Assembly: GCF_002968335.2 (NCBI RefSeq)
Contig: NZ_CP134398.1
Span: 2,356,001 to 2,420,000, forward strand
DNA from: Mycobacterium sp. ITM-2016-00316
GTDB lineage: Bacteria > Actinomycetota > Actinomycetes > Mycobacteriales > Mycobacteriaceae
DNA: 64,000 nt
Direction of reading: 5' to 3'
Shown here: piece after piece, positions 20,765 to 27,543 of the stretch
Position numbering within the stretch: position 1 is the first letter of the stretch
Layout: each line of letters starts with the position of its first letter
Notes under the pieces: model-generated
Databases searched by the model: none
Told to the model about the DNA's origin: nothing
Seen by the model: the letters and a program-made list of their open reading frames with translations, nothing else
Position numbers and translations under genes: made by a program

Positions 20765-21744
20765 GGCGAGCCTGGCGCTGGTGGCGTTAAGTAACGAGAA
20801 TGGTCCGAGGTAATGAGTTCCAAGACCTCGTTTAGGTAGTCTCGCAGGTGTCGCGTAGGAAGCCAGCCCAATGCGTCACGAGCGAGTTGAGAATTTGCAA
20901 TTGTCGTTCTGAGGTGGCCTGGCATGTCGTCTTGTCGGGTTATGCACAACCTTAATTGAAATGTATGTTCGACCTCTGCCAGAACCTCCGCGACAGCGAG
21001 GGGACATTCAGCCCCAAGATTCAGCCGGGTGGGCACGCCTTCACAACGGAGTCTCGCTATTTGGGCTATTGCTGCACATGTGTCGCGGACATCGATCCAG
21101 TCTCGAACTGCAGTCCCGTCGCCACAAAGTTGGAACGGCTCGTTGCGAAGTGCGGCGCGAATAGCGCTCGGGACGAGTCGATTGTGTTGCTGACCTGGAC
21201 CAAAATTGTTGAAGAGCCGGCAGATTACGTATCTAACATCAAATGCTGCAGCGCTCGCTTCAATTAGATGTTCCTGCGCAAGCTTTGTAGCCGCGTATGG
21301 ACTTTTGGGCGCAGGATCGACGGCTTCGTCGGTCTGGTCCAGTTGATCGCCGTATACCTCACATGACGACGCCAGAATTATCGGTGGTATGACGATCCGC
21401 TCCTGGAGGGCAACGAGGAGGTTGCTGGTTGCGAGCACGTTATCGCGCACATAGTCTTCGGGCCGCTCAAGCGATCCGGGTACGTAAGCCTGTGCAGCAA
21501 GGTGAATTACTAGGTCAACTTCAAGAGTCGCGAGTGTCTGGCGTACCTCATCCTTATCTGCAAGGTCGACGGTCAGCCATCTCTTGTAGTTTCCAGGGTT
21601 CGGTTCGCGATCTAGGCCGACGATCCGTGCGGTTGGCAAAGCCTCCGACAGGGCGCCAACTAGATTGCTGCCAATGAAGCCTGCTGCACCGGTGACGAGA
21701 ACCGTTGAACCGTCTCGCAAGCATCCCCCTAAAATCTCAGTCAA
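20758..21744 (-). CDS. NAD-dependent sugar epimerase/dehydratase (GDP-mannose 4,6-dehydratase-like, island)
   Basis: A 328-residue extended SDR. The NAD loop is TGAAGFIGSNL (residues 18-28), followed by HLAAQAYVPGS and the catalytic SSCEVYG and YAATK (YxxxK) motifs. FNNFGPGQQHNRLVPSAI and GDGTAVRDWIDVRD are typical of nucleotide-sugar 4,6-dehydratases and 4-epimerases. The first start is TTG at 21744; a TTG eight codons later has a better AGGGGG site just upstream, so the N-terminus is uncertain. It leads the three-gene minus operon and would make or modify the sugar that the carbamoyltransferase could act on. Confidence 0.85.
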   Translation of the reverse strand: MTEILGGCLRDGSTVLVTGAAGFIGSNLVGALSEALPTARIVGLDREPNPGNYKRWLTVDLADKDEVRQTLATLEVDLVIHLAAQAYVPGSLERPEDYVRDNVLATSNLLVALQERIVIPPIILASSCEVYGDQLDQTDEAVDPAPKSPYAATKLAQEHLIEASAAAFDVRYVICRLFNNFGPGQQHNRLVPSAIRAALRNEPFQLCGDGTAVRDWIDVRDTCAAIAQIARLRCEGVPTRLNLGAECPLAVAEVLAEVEHTFQLRLCITRQDDMPGHLRTTIANSQLARDALGWLPTRHLRDYLNEVLELITSDHSRYLTPPAPGSPW

Positions 21745-21870
21745 TCTCGTATCTGGGTAGATCGATCGATACGGCAGTCTACGACTAGATCCCGTGAGTG
21801 GGAGATTGTGTCATGGCAAAGCTCGGGCGTCATTGCGTAAGGGCCGCACACTGGCTCCTGCAACGCTACG

Positions 21871-23154
21871 ATGCTGACTAGCGAATCTATCGATGGGAAA
21901 CTCGGATTGCGGAGCGGGGGAGGCTTGGTCGACAAACCGAGTTGGGGCCAAGGGGTAAAGACGCGTGTCCTCGCGCTAATCATTCCGGTCGGCGGCCCTT
22001 TTGTGGCAGCTGGCTTAGCGTATGCCGGTCTCGTGGCAGTCTTCGATCGGAACAGCTTCGGGTTACCTGGAACTGCGCTCTTGTCTTTTCAAGTGCTCGT
22101 TTTCCTCGTCGTGTCAGGCTGGGGTTCCGCGATCGGTTCGTGGTGGAGATCTCGTGATAGCACGAGACGTATGATCGCAGCTTCTGAAGGCCAACTACCG
22201 TTTACGGAGATTCGGCGGCAGTGCGCGGAGACCCTCCAGCACGACTTGGCATTGAGAAGCCAGATTGGCCACGACGTGGGATGGGGTCACAACGTCAAGA
22301 GTGTCGGTCAGTCAACCGACAAGCCCACTACCGCGTTAGCGAGCGCGTACGGGCTCAAAGTCAATCGCAGCCTTGGTGACCCCGTTCCTCTCCGCCAGCA
22401 GGAAGCAGTCGCTAGATGGATTCTCACCCAGCGTGGCAGCAATGGCCTGTGGCGCGCACGTACTCAGCAGTGGGAGAGCGCCGAGATTTCAGCAACAATT
22501 CTCACTGGCGTCGTGACGAGCGTGGGCCTGCTGACTACCGAAGATGCAGTGGAGATAATCGAGGCGAACGCATCCAAACTCACTGACTACGCCGGCAGAC
22601 CCCGCGTATTTGCGATCACGTCGGTGATCTGCAGTCTGGTTAGTGTCAATCCACAGAGCAAAGCGATTCCTGCTCTAATCGTACAGTTGTGCAGTGGAGC
22701 AACACCTCAGCCGCACGGAGTAGCTTGGGGACAGGTCACAATGTCTGTGCCGGAGGAGGCTTCGGCGGCGCACACGGCGCGCGCTGTAACGGCCCTAGCG
22801 CGCGCGAATAATCTCGGCATCCTCAACACTGGTCAGAAGGCACAGCTGGATAGCGGCTTGGACTATCTTGAGTCCCTTGATCCAGATGACTTTGGTCTCG
22901 ACACCGAGAGCATCGAACGGAGCGTCGACGGCGGCACTGACGTTTTGGTAGTGCGCCACTTCACGGCCGCGCTGGTTCTGCGAACGCTGGCTGAGTCCGG
23001 ACGAAGCGTTGAAAGGCACGAAGCGTTGTCAAAGGCTGTGATGTCGCGCTTTCGCGATGGGGCCTTCTGGTGGAATTCCGAGGCACCTATATGGATGATG
23101 TACCAGGGGTTATCGGCGCTCGAACGAGCTGTAATAGCCAGGGCGATGGTGTAG
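21871..23154 (+). CDS. membrane-anchored alpha/alpha-toroid-like protein (island)
   Basis: A 427-residue protein with two membrane helices at about residues 31-56 and 65-90, then a large cytoplasmic or extracellular helical domain. That domain has repeats resembling the terpene-cyclase/prenyltransferase toroid: AVARWILTQRGSNGLWRA, AAHTARAVTALARA, HFTAALVLRTLA and DGAFWWNSEAPIWMMYQGL. The DxDD acid motif of squalene-hopene cyclases is not seen, so catalysis is not claimed. It is divergent from the epimerase operon across 126 nt and overlaps the EEP gene by 1 nt, suggesting the two proteins work together. No clear ribosome site precedes the ATG. No named family is assigned. Confidence 0.6.
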   Translation: MLTSESIDGKLGLRSGGGLVDKPSWGQGVKTRVLALIIPVGGPFVAAGLAYAGLVAVFDRNSFGLPGTALLSFQVLVFLVVSGWGSAIGSWWRSRDSTRRMIAASEGQLPFTEIRRQCAETLQHDLALRSQIGHDVGWGHNVKSVGQSTDKPTTALASAYGLKVNRSLGDPVPLRQQEAVARWILTQRGSNGLWRARTQQWESAEISATILTGVVTSVGLLTTEDAVEIIEANASKLTDYAGRPRVFAITSVICSLVSVNPQSKAIPALIVQLCSGATPQPHGVAWGQVTMSVPEEASAAHTARAVTALARANNLGILNTGQKAQLDSGLDYLESLDPDDFGLDTESIERSVDGGTDVLVVRHFTAALVLRTLAESGRSVERHEALSKAVMSRFRDGAFWWNSEAPIWMMYQGLSALERAVIARAMV

Positions 23155-23891
23155 TGAACGACGGATCTATTCGGCTAGCGACCTGGAACTGCAACGCAGG
23201 TCGCTCGCCAGAAGGCGTCGCTTTCCAGTTCAATCTCGGTGCACTTGAGCAAAAGTTGGCAATGCTCGACGTGTTTCTTGTGCAGGAGGTGCCATTGATC
23301 GGCGGCAAACTCGAAGGCACCCTTGAGGCAATGTTGGATCGGTGCGGGCTTGTCTGCCGTGCATGGCATCAACTCGATGCGGCGTACAACCGGGAGGTGG
23401 GAGTAGGCGCTGGGTTGTTGGTGGCCGCTAGGTCTCACCTCCGTGAGGTCAAGATTCATCCATTCGTGAACCCACGCCTTCATGCCACCGTCAATGGTGA
23501 CCACTGGGAGAGCGACGAGAAGGGAGCGCTGACCGCGATGGTGTCTACGCGCGGGCTTGATATTCATGTTGCATGTGTTCATCTCCTTCCTTTTCATAGT
23601 TTCGGGTACGACCCGGCGACTGATCCTGCGACATTTCAATGGTCAGAGTTGGAATCGGTTGTCGGTGCCCTTAACTCGGCCGCGCGCATAGTGATCGTCG
23701 GTGGAGATTTTAACCGTTCTGAGCGTACTTTAGCCGGCCTGCAGGGTTTGGTTAGCTCTCAAACGAGAGATTCCGGTGCTTCACACGACAACATATTTGT
23801 GGGTCCAAACCTAGCGCTCGCAACAATTGAAATTGTTGCTTCTCCGTCCGACCACCATCTGGTCGAAGGAGCGCTAACATTCTTGAACTAG
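23154..23891 (+). CDS. endonuclease/exonuclease/phosphatase (EEP) family protein (island)
   Basis: A 245-residue EEP-fold metallohydrolase. LATWNCNAG near the N-terminus, LVQEVP (metal Glu) near residue 41, VHLLPFH near 144, GGDFNRSE (Asp/Asn pair) near 183, and the terminal SDHHLVEG (Asp-His) are the family's catalytic stations in order. The fold cleaves phosphodiesters or phosphomonoesters in DNA, RNA, lipids or nucleotides; the substrate is not readable. The start is taken as the GTG at 23154, sharing one base with the upstream TAG. An earlier ATG at 23070 would overlap the membrane-protein gene by 85 nt. Confidence 0.75.
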   Translation: MNDGSIRLATWNCNAGRSPEGVAFQFNLGALEQKLAMLDVFLVQEVPLIGGKLEGTLEAMLDRCGLVCRAWHQLDAAYNREVGVGAGLLVAARSHLREVKIHPFVNPRLHATVNGDHWESDEKGALTAMVSTRGLDIHVACVHLLPFHSFGYDPATDPATFQWSELESVVGALNSAARIVIVGGDFNRSERTLAGLQGLVSSQTRDSGASHDNIFVGPNLALATIEIVASPSDHHLVEGALTFLN

Positions 23892-23923
23892 ACTTCGCAT
23901 CTGTAAAGACGCACCACGACGCA

Positions 23924-24532
23924 TTGCACGCTCTGCGTGGCGTTATCGGCTCACCGCATTTGATCCGCCGCTTAAGCGCGGAACCACGATTTTCTGCCGC
24001 GGATGCCTACATACATCCGAACGGCTTCTGGAAGTTACGAATCCTGGGTGGTTCTCTGTCGAAATGGCAAGTACGTCTTCACTACTGGCCGGAGTCTGGT
24101 ACTAATTGCGGTGATGTACACAATCACGGCTGGGCATATGCATCTTTGGTTCTTCGTGGTAGTTCTTGCGAAGAGGTATATGAGGAGGGTTCAGGTCAGC
24201 CAATGACGAGCCACTCTTATGCTCCGCAGTCGGGCGCCACCTTCGAGATCGGCTCCACAACACGCGACACATGTTTACGGCGCGCGACTTTATGCACTCG
24301 CCGAGCTGGCGAATACTCTGGAGGAGAAGCCGGTCACATTCATAGGTTCTACGCGGTTAGCCAGTCAGAATTGTTGACGATCGTTTTGACTGGGCAGCCT
24401 CTAGTCTTTCATTCGGAGGTGTTCTTGCCTCGTGGTGTGCGACCAGTAGGGGAGGTCAGACCGACCCCGCTGGGTGCGGATCAGATCGACTACGTTGTCG
24501 GTCTAGCTAAGAATTCAATTCGGCAGCCCTAA
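23924..24532 (+). CDS. cupin-like HxH protein, start uncertain (island)
   Basis: At least 202 residues. GDVHNHGWAYASLVLRGS (about residues 64-81) and GHIHRFYAVSQSELLTIVL (about 140-158) look like the two metal-binding motifs of a double-stranded beta-helix (cupin) protein. The frame continues protein-like upstream as ILELDFASVKTHHDALHALR. No ATG, GTG or TTG starts that segment, but an ATT at 23879 stands 8 nt after GAAGGA, so a rare AUU start overlapping the EEP stop is possible. The TTG at 23924 is the first conventional start. It probably shares an mRNA with the two genes upstream. The substrate is unknown. Confidence 0.6.
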   Translation: MHALRGVIGSPHLIRRLSAEPRFSAADAYIHPNGFWKLRILGGSLSKWQVRLHYWPESGTNCGDVHNHGWAYASLVLRGSSCEEVYEEGSGQPMTSHSYAPQSGATFEIGSTTRDTCLRRATLCTRRAGEYSGGEAGHIHRFYAVSQSELLTIVLTGQPLVFHSEVFLPRGVRPVGEVRPTPLGADQIDYVVGLAKNSIRQP

Positions 24533-24591
24533 GCTCGATCCGTTTGCTCGGACCGTCTGCTTAGCTCGCCGCTTCCCGGTGGTTCTTCTGA

Positions 24592-24825
24592 GCAGAGCGT
24601 GAACGTCTTGCCAGTTGCCAGTTGCCAGTTGCCTGGTGGGGCAGTCGCATCCGTGAGCCGCTATTCCATGGGTATTTCAATTCTGCAGGTGCAGTGGATA
24701 TTGCTGTCGCACCAGGACTTCGAACCGGCGTACCCGAAGATGTCTGGCCCTCGCATGGCTTATTCCCTCCGCATATTTGTTTGGAGGTCAATGGCGTAAA
24801 CACAACTTTATTGCCAGAGTCGTAG
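24592..24825 (+). pseudogene. possible gene remnant in the 337-bp gap after the cupin-like gene
   Basis: The 24533-24869 gap holds no convincing gene. One plus frame is open from 24592 to the stop at 24825 and reads like the end of a globular protein (FHGYFNSAGAVDIAVAPG, then GVPEDVWPSHGLFPPHICLE), but it has no good start or ribosome site. A 7-bp tandem repeat sits at its beginning. It may be a decayed fragment left by recombination. The family was not recognised. Confidence 0.3.
24608..24635. repeat. 7-bp tandem repeat TTGCCAG, nearly four copies
   Basis: Three exact copies of TTGCCAG run from 24608 to 24628, followed by TTGCCTG at 24629-24635. Seven is not a multiple of three, so any gain or loss of a copy would shift a reading frame crossing it. 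It lies inside the island's only long gap, at the head of a possible gene remnant. Confidence 0.7.
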
Positions 24826-24869
24826 GCTGGTCTTTGCGAAAACCGTCGGATAAGGTCACCGCGACTAGT

Positions 24870-25349
24870 TCACTCTGATGTATCGAAGATTGTCGTAGTG
24901 GAGCGCTTCTCGTTGCATACCACCTCCAATTCGCGCAGCCTGTCGGCAGGTATGTTTGGCAGCCGTTGCAAGTCGAACCAGCCCGCGGAGATGATCTCGT
25001 CATCGGCTGGAAATGGCTCGCCAGCAACCCAATTCATCGCGAACACCAAATTGAGGTACTGAGCCTGGTCGCCGTTGAGGTGGGTCACTTGCTTCGTTAC
25101 GTGCACCCATGCAAGTCGCTTTGCTACAGCACGGATTCCGCTTTCTTCGAGGACTTCACGGGCAGCGCAGTCTGCAGGATTTTCGCCCGGTTCGACGATG
25201 CCAGACACATGCCCCCATTCCCCGGTGTCAGCACTGCGGACTAGAAGAACGTGTTGGTTCCGAAGGACCACGGCGCTTACGCCGGTTAGCCACAAGGGCG
25301 CGTTGCCGATATGGCGGCGCAGCTCGGAGATGAAACTTGGAATTGCCAC
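24870..25349 (-). CDS. NUDIX hydrolase (island)
   Basis: A 159-residue protein with a full Nudix box, GIVEPGENPADCAAREVLEESGI read as G-x5-E-x7-REVLEESGI, at about residues 50-72. It is preceded by VSAVVLRNQHVLLVRSADTGEW. These enzymes hydrolyse nucleoside diphosphates linked to another group, such as nucleotide sugars, NADH or damaged NTPs. The start is an ATG at 25349. In its upstream DNA the arms ACTCCA (25351-25356) and TGGAGT (25369-25374) form an inverted repeat that could be an operator. It is the last island gene, 138 nt from the conserved methyltransferase gene, and faces the cupin-like gene. Confidence 0.85.
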   Translation of the reverse strand: MAIPSFISELRRHIGNAPLWLTGVSAVVLRNQHVLLVRSADTGEWGHVSGIVEPGENPADCAAREVLEESGIRAVAKRLAWVHVTKQVTHLNGDQAQYLNLVFAMNWVAGEPFPADDEIISAGWFDLQRLPNIPADRLRELEVVCNEKRSTTTIFDTSE

Positions 25350-25487
25350 TACTCCATTTAACAGTCACTGGAGTGCGCGTGCACGCCTGCCACCGTCGAC
25401 TTCTGTTAGTTTTGATCTGGTGCCTCCGCGGGTCGGTCAACTGTCTCGCTCGCTGACGGGCACAAAGTCACGCCTACTCGTATGTCA

Positions 25488-26363
25488 CTAGTCCGAACGC
25501 ACCGCCAGCGCGGTCCACTCGATGGGCGAAGCGCTGATCGTGCGTCCCGTCGGCCGGATGTAGAGGTCCCGGTAGTAGCTGGGTCCGACCTGTTCGAGCA
25601 CCCGCCATCCGTAGCCGCGCAGGGTCTCCTCGACGCGTTCGGGTTCCAGACCTGACTTCCAGACCTGGCTGCGCCGCCGAAACCTGCGGTATACGGACCC
25701 GGCGCCGTGAAGATTCGTGCCGTCGATGAAGTCCTGCCGGACATAGGTGAAGACCAGCCGGCTGCCCGGTGTGACGGCCCGCAATTGCTCGAACGTGCGG
25801 TGCAGGGCTTCGGGTGTGAGGTACTGGGTCACACCCTCCCAGATGAACAGCGTCCGCCCGGTATCGCGAAATCCGTTGTCGGCCAACACGCTCATCACAT
25901 TGTCATGCTCGAAATCCACGCCCGCCAGATGCACCGATGCGGGTACGCCGCCCAGGGCCCGTTGCACCGCTGCAGTCTTGCGTTCGATGTTGACGGGCTG
26001 ATCGAGCTCGTGCACCGGCAGATCGCTGTACCGGGCGATGCGGTAGGGCCGGGTGTCCAGCCCGGAACCCAGGATCACCACGGCATCGATCTCGCTGACC
26101 GGATCGGACACCTTCTCGTCGATGTACCGTTTCCGGCAGACCACGCTGGCCCACAGCCCGGGGCCGGACCGGTCCGAGGCGGCGATGAGCATGCGGCGCA
26201 GCGGTCCGAACCGCGCCAGCCGTACCACCGCACGCAGTCTGCCGGGCAGGAAGGACTCCGCGAGGTCGTCGTCAACCAGGCGGCGCTCGGGCACCTCCAA
26301 CTGCTCGATGGCAGCCAGCACCATCGGCCCGAAGGCCGTCTGCGCAGCCGGGTTCGGTGCCAC
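25488..26363 (-). CDS. class I SAM-dependent methyltransferase, LCMT-like (Rv2751 type)
   Basis: A 291-residue member of the mycobacterial TIGR00027/leucine carboxyl methyltransferase-like family. AVVILGSGLDTRPYRI near residue 94 is the SAM-binding loop, VHELDQP holds the acidic ribose ligand, and FIWEGVTQYLT near 168 is the family signature. The methyl acceptor is not known. It overlaps the start region of nothing foreign: codon use is again high-GC, showing the island ends before it. The stop of the SDR gene upstream on the same strand overlaps it by one base. Confidence 0.8.
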   Translation of the reverse strand: MAPNPAAQTAFGPMVLAAIEQLEVPERRLVDDDLAESFLPGRLRAVVRLARFGPLRRMLIAASDRSGPGLWASVVCRKRYIDEKVSDPVSEIDAVVILGSGLDTRPYRIARYSDLPVHELDQPVNIERKTAAVQRALGGVPASVHLAGVDFEHDNVMSVLADNGFRDTGRTLFIWEGVTQYLTPEALHRTFEQLRAVTPGSRLVFTYVRQDFIDGTNLHGAGSVYRRFRRRSQVWKSGLEPERVEETLRGYGWRVLEQVGPSYYRDLYIRPTGRTISASPIEWTALAVRSD

Positions 26364-27181
26364 TAGCGCTTGTTCACGTACCCGGCGTCCAGGGGCAGCG
26401 CGACCCCGGTGACGTAGCGGGAAGCATCGGTGACCAGCCAGAGCACCGCGTTGGCGATGTCCTCGACCTTCAGCGTCTGCACCGGCAGTGCGTTGGTCAT
26501 GTCGGGCCCGCGCTGGGATTGCTGGGCCATGCCTTCGAGCCAGCTGCGGGTGAAGTCGTTGTCGATCATCGGGGTGTCCACACCGGCCGGATGGATGGAG
26601 TTCACCCGGATGTTGAACTGCGCCAGCACATTCGCATACACCCGCATCAGACCGACGATGCCGTGCTTGGCGGCGGCGTAACCCACCGAGCCCGCGATCG
26701 GGGAGCCCAGCCCGACCAGTCCGGCCACCGAACTGGTCAGCACGATCGAACCGCCGTTGCCGAACTTGACCATCGGCTTCATCGCCACATCGACGGTGTT
26801 GTAGACGCCGGTGAGGTTCACGTCGATCACGTCCTGCCAGGCATCCTCACCCGCCATCGGAGCGATCCCGGCATTGGCGATGACGATGTCCAGTCGATCC
26901 CCGAGGGCTTCGGTCCCGGCGCGCAGCGCGCTCTTGAGCGAATCACGATCGCGCACATCGGCTTCGGCAGCGTAGATGCGTGCCCCTGTCTCCTCGACCA
27001 GCTTGACCGTGGCCGCGAGGTCATCGGGGCTCGCCAACGGGTAGGGCACCGAGGCGATCTGATGGCACAGATCGACGGCGATGATGTCGGCGCCCTCGGA
27101 CGCCAGTGTCACTGCGTGCGCGCGCCCCTGCCCACGCGCCGCCCCGGTGATGAACGCGGTCTTGCCGGATAGGGATCCCAT
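26363..27181 (-). CDS. mycofactocin-coupled SDR family oxidoreductase (Rv2750 type)
   Basis: A 272-residue [16 protein letters not shown] at residues 12-24 is the variant cofactor loop typical of SDRs that hold NAD tightly and exchange electrons with mycofactocin. [10 protein letters not shown] is near 99, [11 protein letters not shown] near 145, and YAAAKHG (YxxxK) near 168. It contains the long insertion between strands characteristic of the group ([18 protein letters not shown]). The alcohol substrate is unknown. It sits between the monooxygenase and methyltransferase genes, as in M. tuberculosis. Confidence 0.85.
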   Translation of the reverse strand: MGSLSGKTAFITGAARGQGRAHAVTLASEGADIIAVDLCHQIASVPYPLASPDDLAATVKLVEETGARIYAAEADVRDRDSLKSALRAGTEALGDRLDIVIANAGIAPMAGEDAWQDVIDVNLTGVYNTVDVAMKPMVKFGNGGSIVLTSSVAGLVGLGSPIAGSVGYAAAKHGIVGLMRVYANVLAQFNIRVNSIHPAGVDTPMIDNDFTRSWLEGMAQQSQRGPDMTNALPVQTLKVEDIANAVLWLVTDASRYVTGVALPLDAGYVNKR

Positions 27182-27189
27182 GTCCGCGT

Positions 27190-27504
27190 CTAGCCGCGCA
27201 GCTGACCCTTGGCGGGATCTCCGGCCACCACCGGCGTCAGCATCTTGATATCGGGTGCACCGTCGAGGTGTTCACCCACCCCGCCGAACAGCTTGCCGAT
27301 CGCGGGCGCGGTGCTGTGCGTCTTGAGCGCCTCGGCATCGGCCCACTGCTCGATGAACACGAAGGTCCCGTCGGCCTCATGCAGCGAATAGAGCTCACAG
27401 CCCGGCTCACCGTGCACCTCGGCGATGGCATCGGTACAGGCAGCGCGGACGATATCGACGGACTCGGGCTTGGCGGTCATGGTGGCGACGACGACTACAG
27501 GCAT
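27190..27504 (-). CDS. antibiotic biosynthesis monooxygenase (ABM) domain protein (Rv2749 type)
   Basis: A 104-residue dimeric alpha+beta-barrel protein. [32 protein letters not shown] and [20 protein letters not shown] are the successive strands and helix of the ABM/quinol monooxygenase family. It is separated from the SDR gene by 8 nt on the same strand, so the two are probably cotranscribed. Relatives oxidise quinols without cofactors or act as small binding proteins. An oxygenase role is not proven. Confidence 0.8.
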   Translation of the reverse strand: MPVVVVATMTAKPESVDIVRAACTDAIAEVHGEPGCELYSLHEADGTFVFIEQWADAEALKTHSTAPAIGKLFGGVGEHLDGAPDIKMLTPVVAGDPAKGQLRG

Positions 27505-27543
27505 GGACTACTCCTCGGCTCTCCAGTGTTTCGCCGAGTCACA

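Noticed and set aside
21871..23154. Squalene-hopene-type terpene cyclase
   Set aside because: Toroid-like repeats are suggestive, but the DxDD acid motif is missing and two N-terminal membrane helices are unusual for that family.
24608..24635. Start of a CRISPR array
   Set aside because: The units are 7 bp, directly adjacent, with no spacers and no cas genes nearby.
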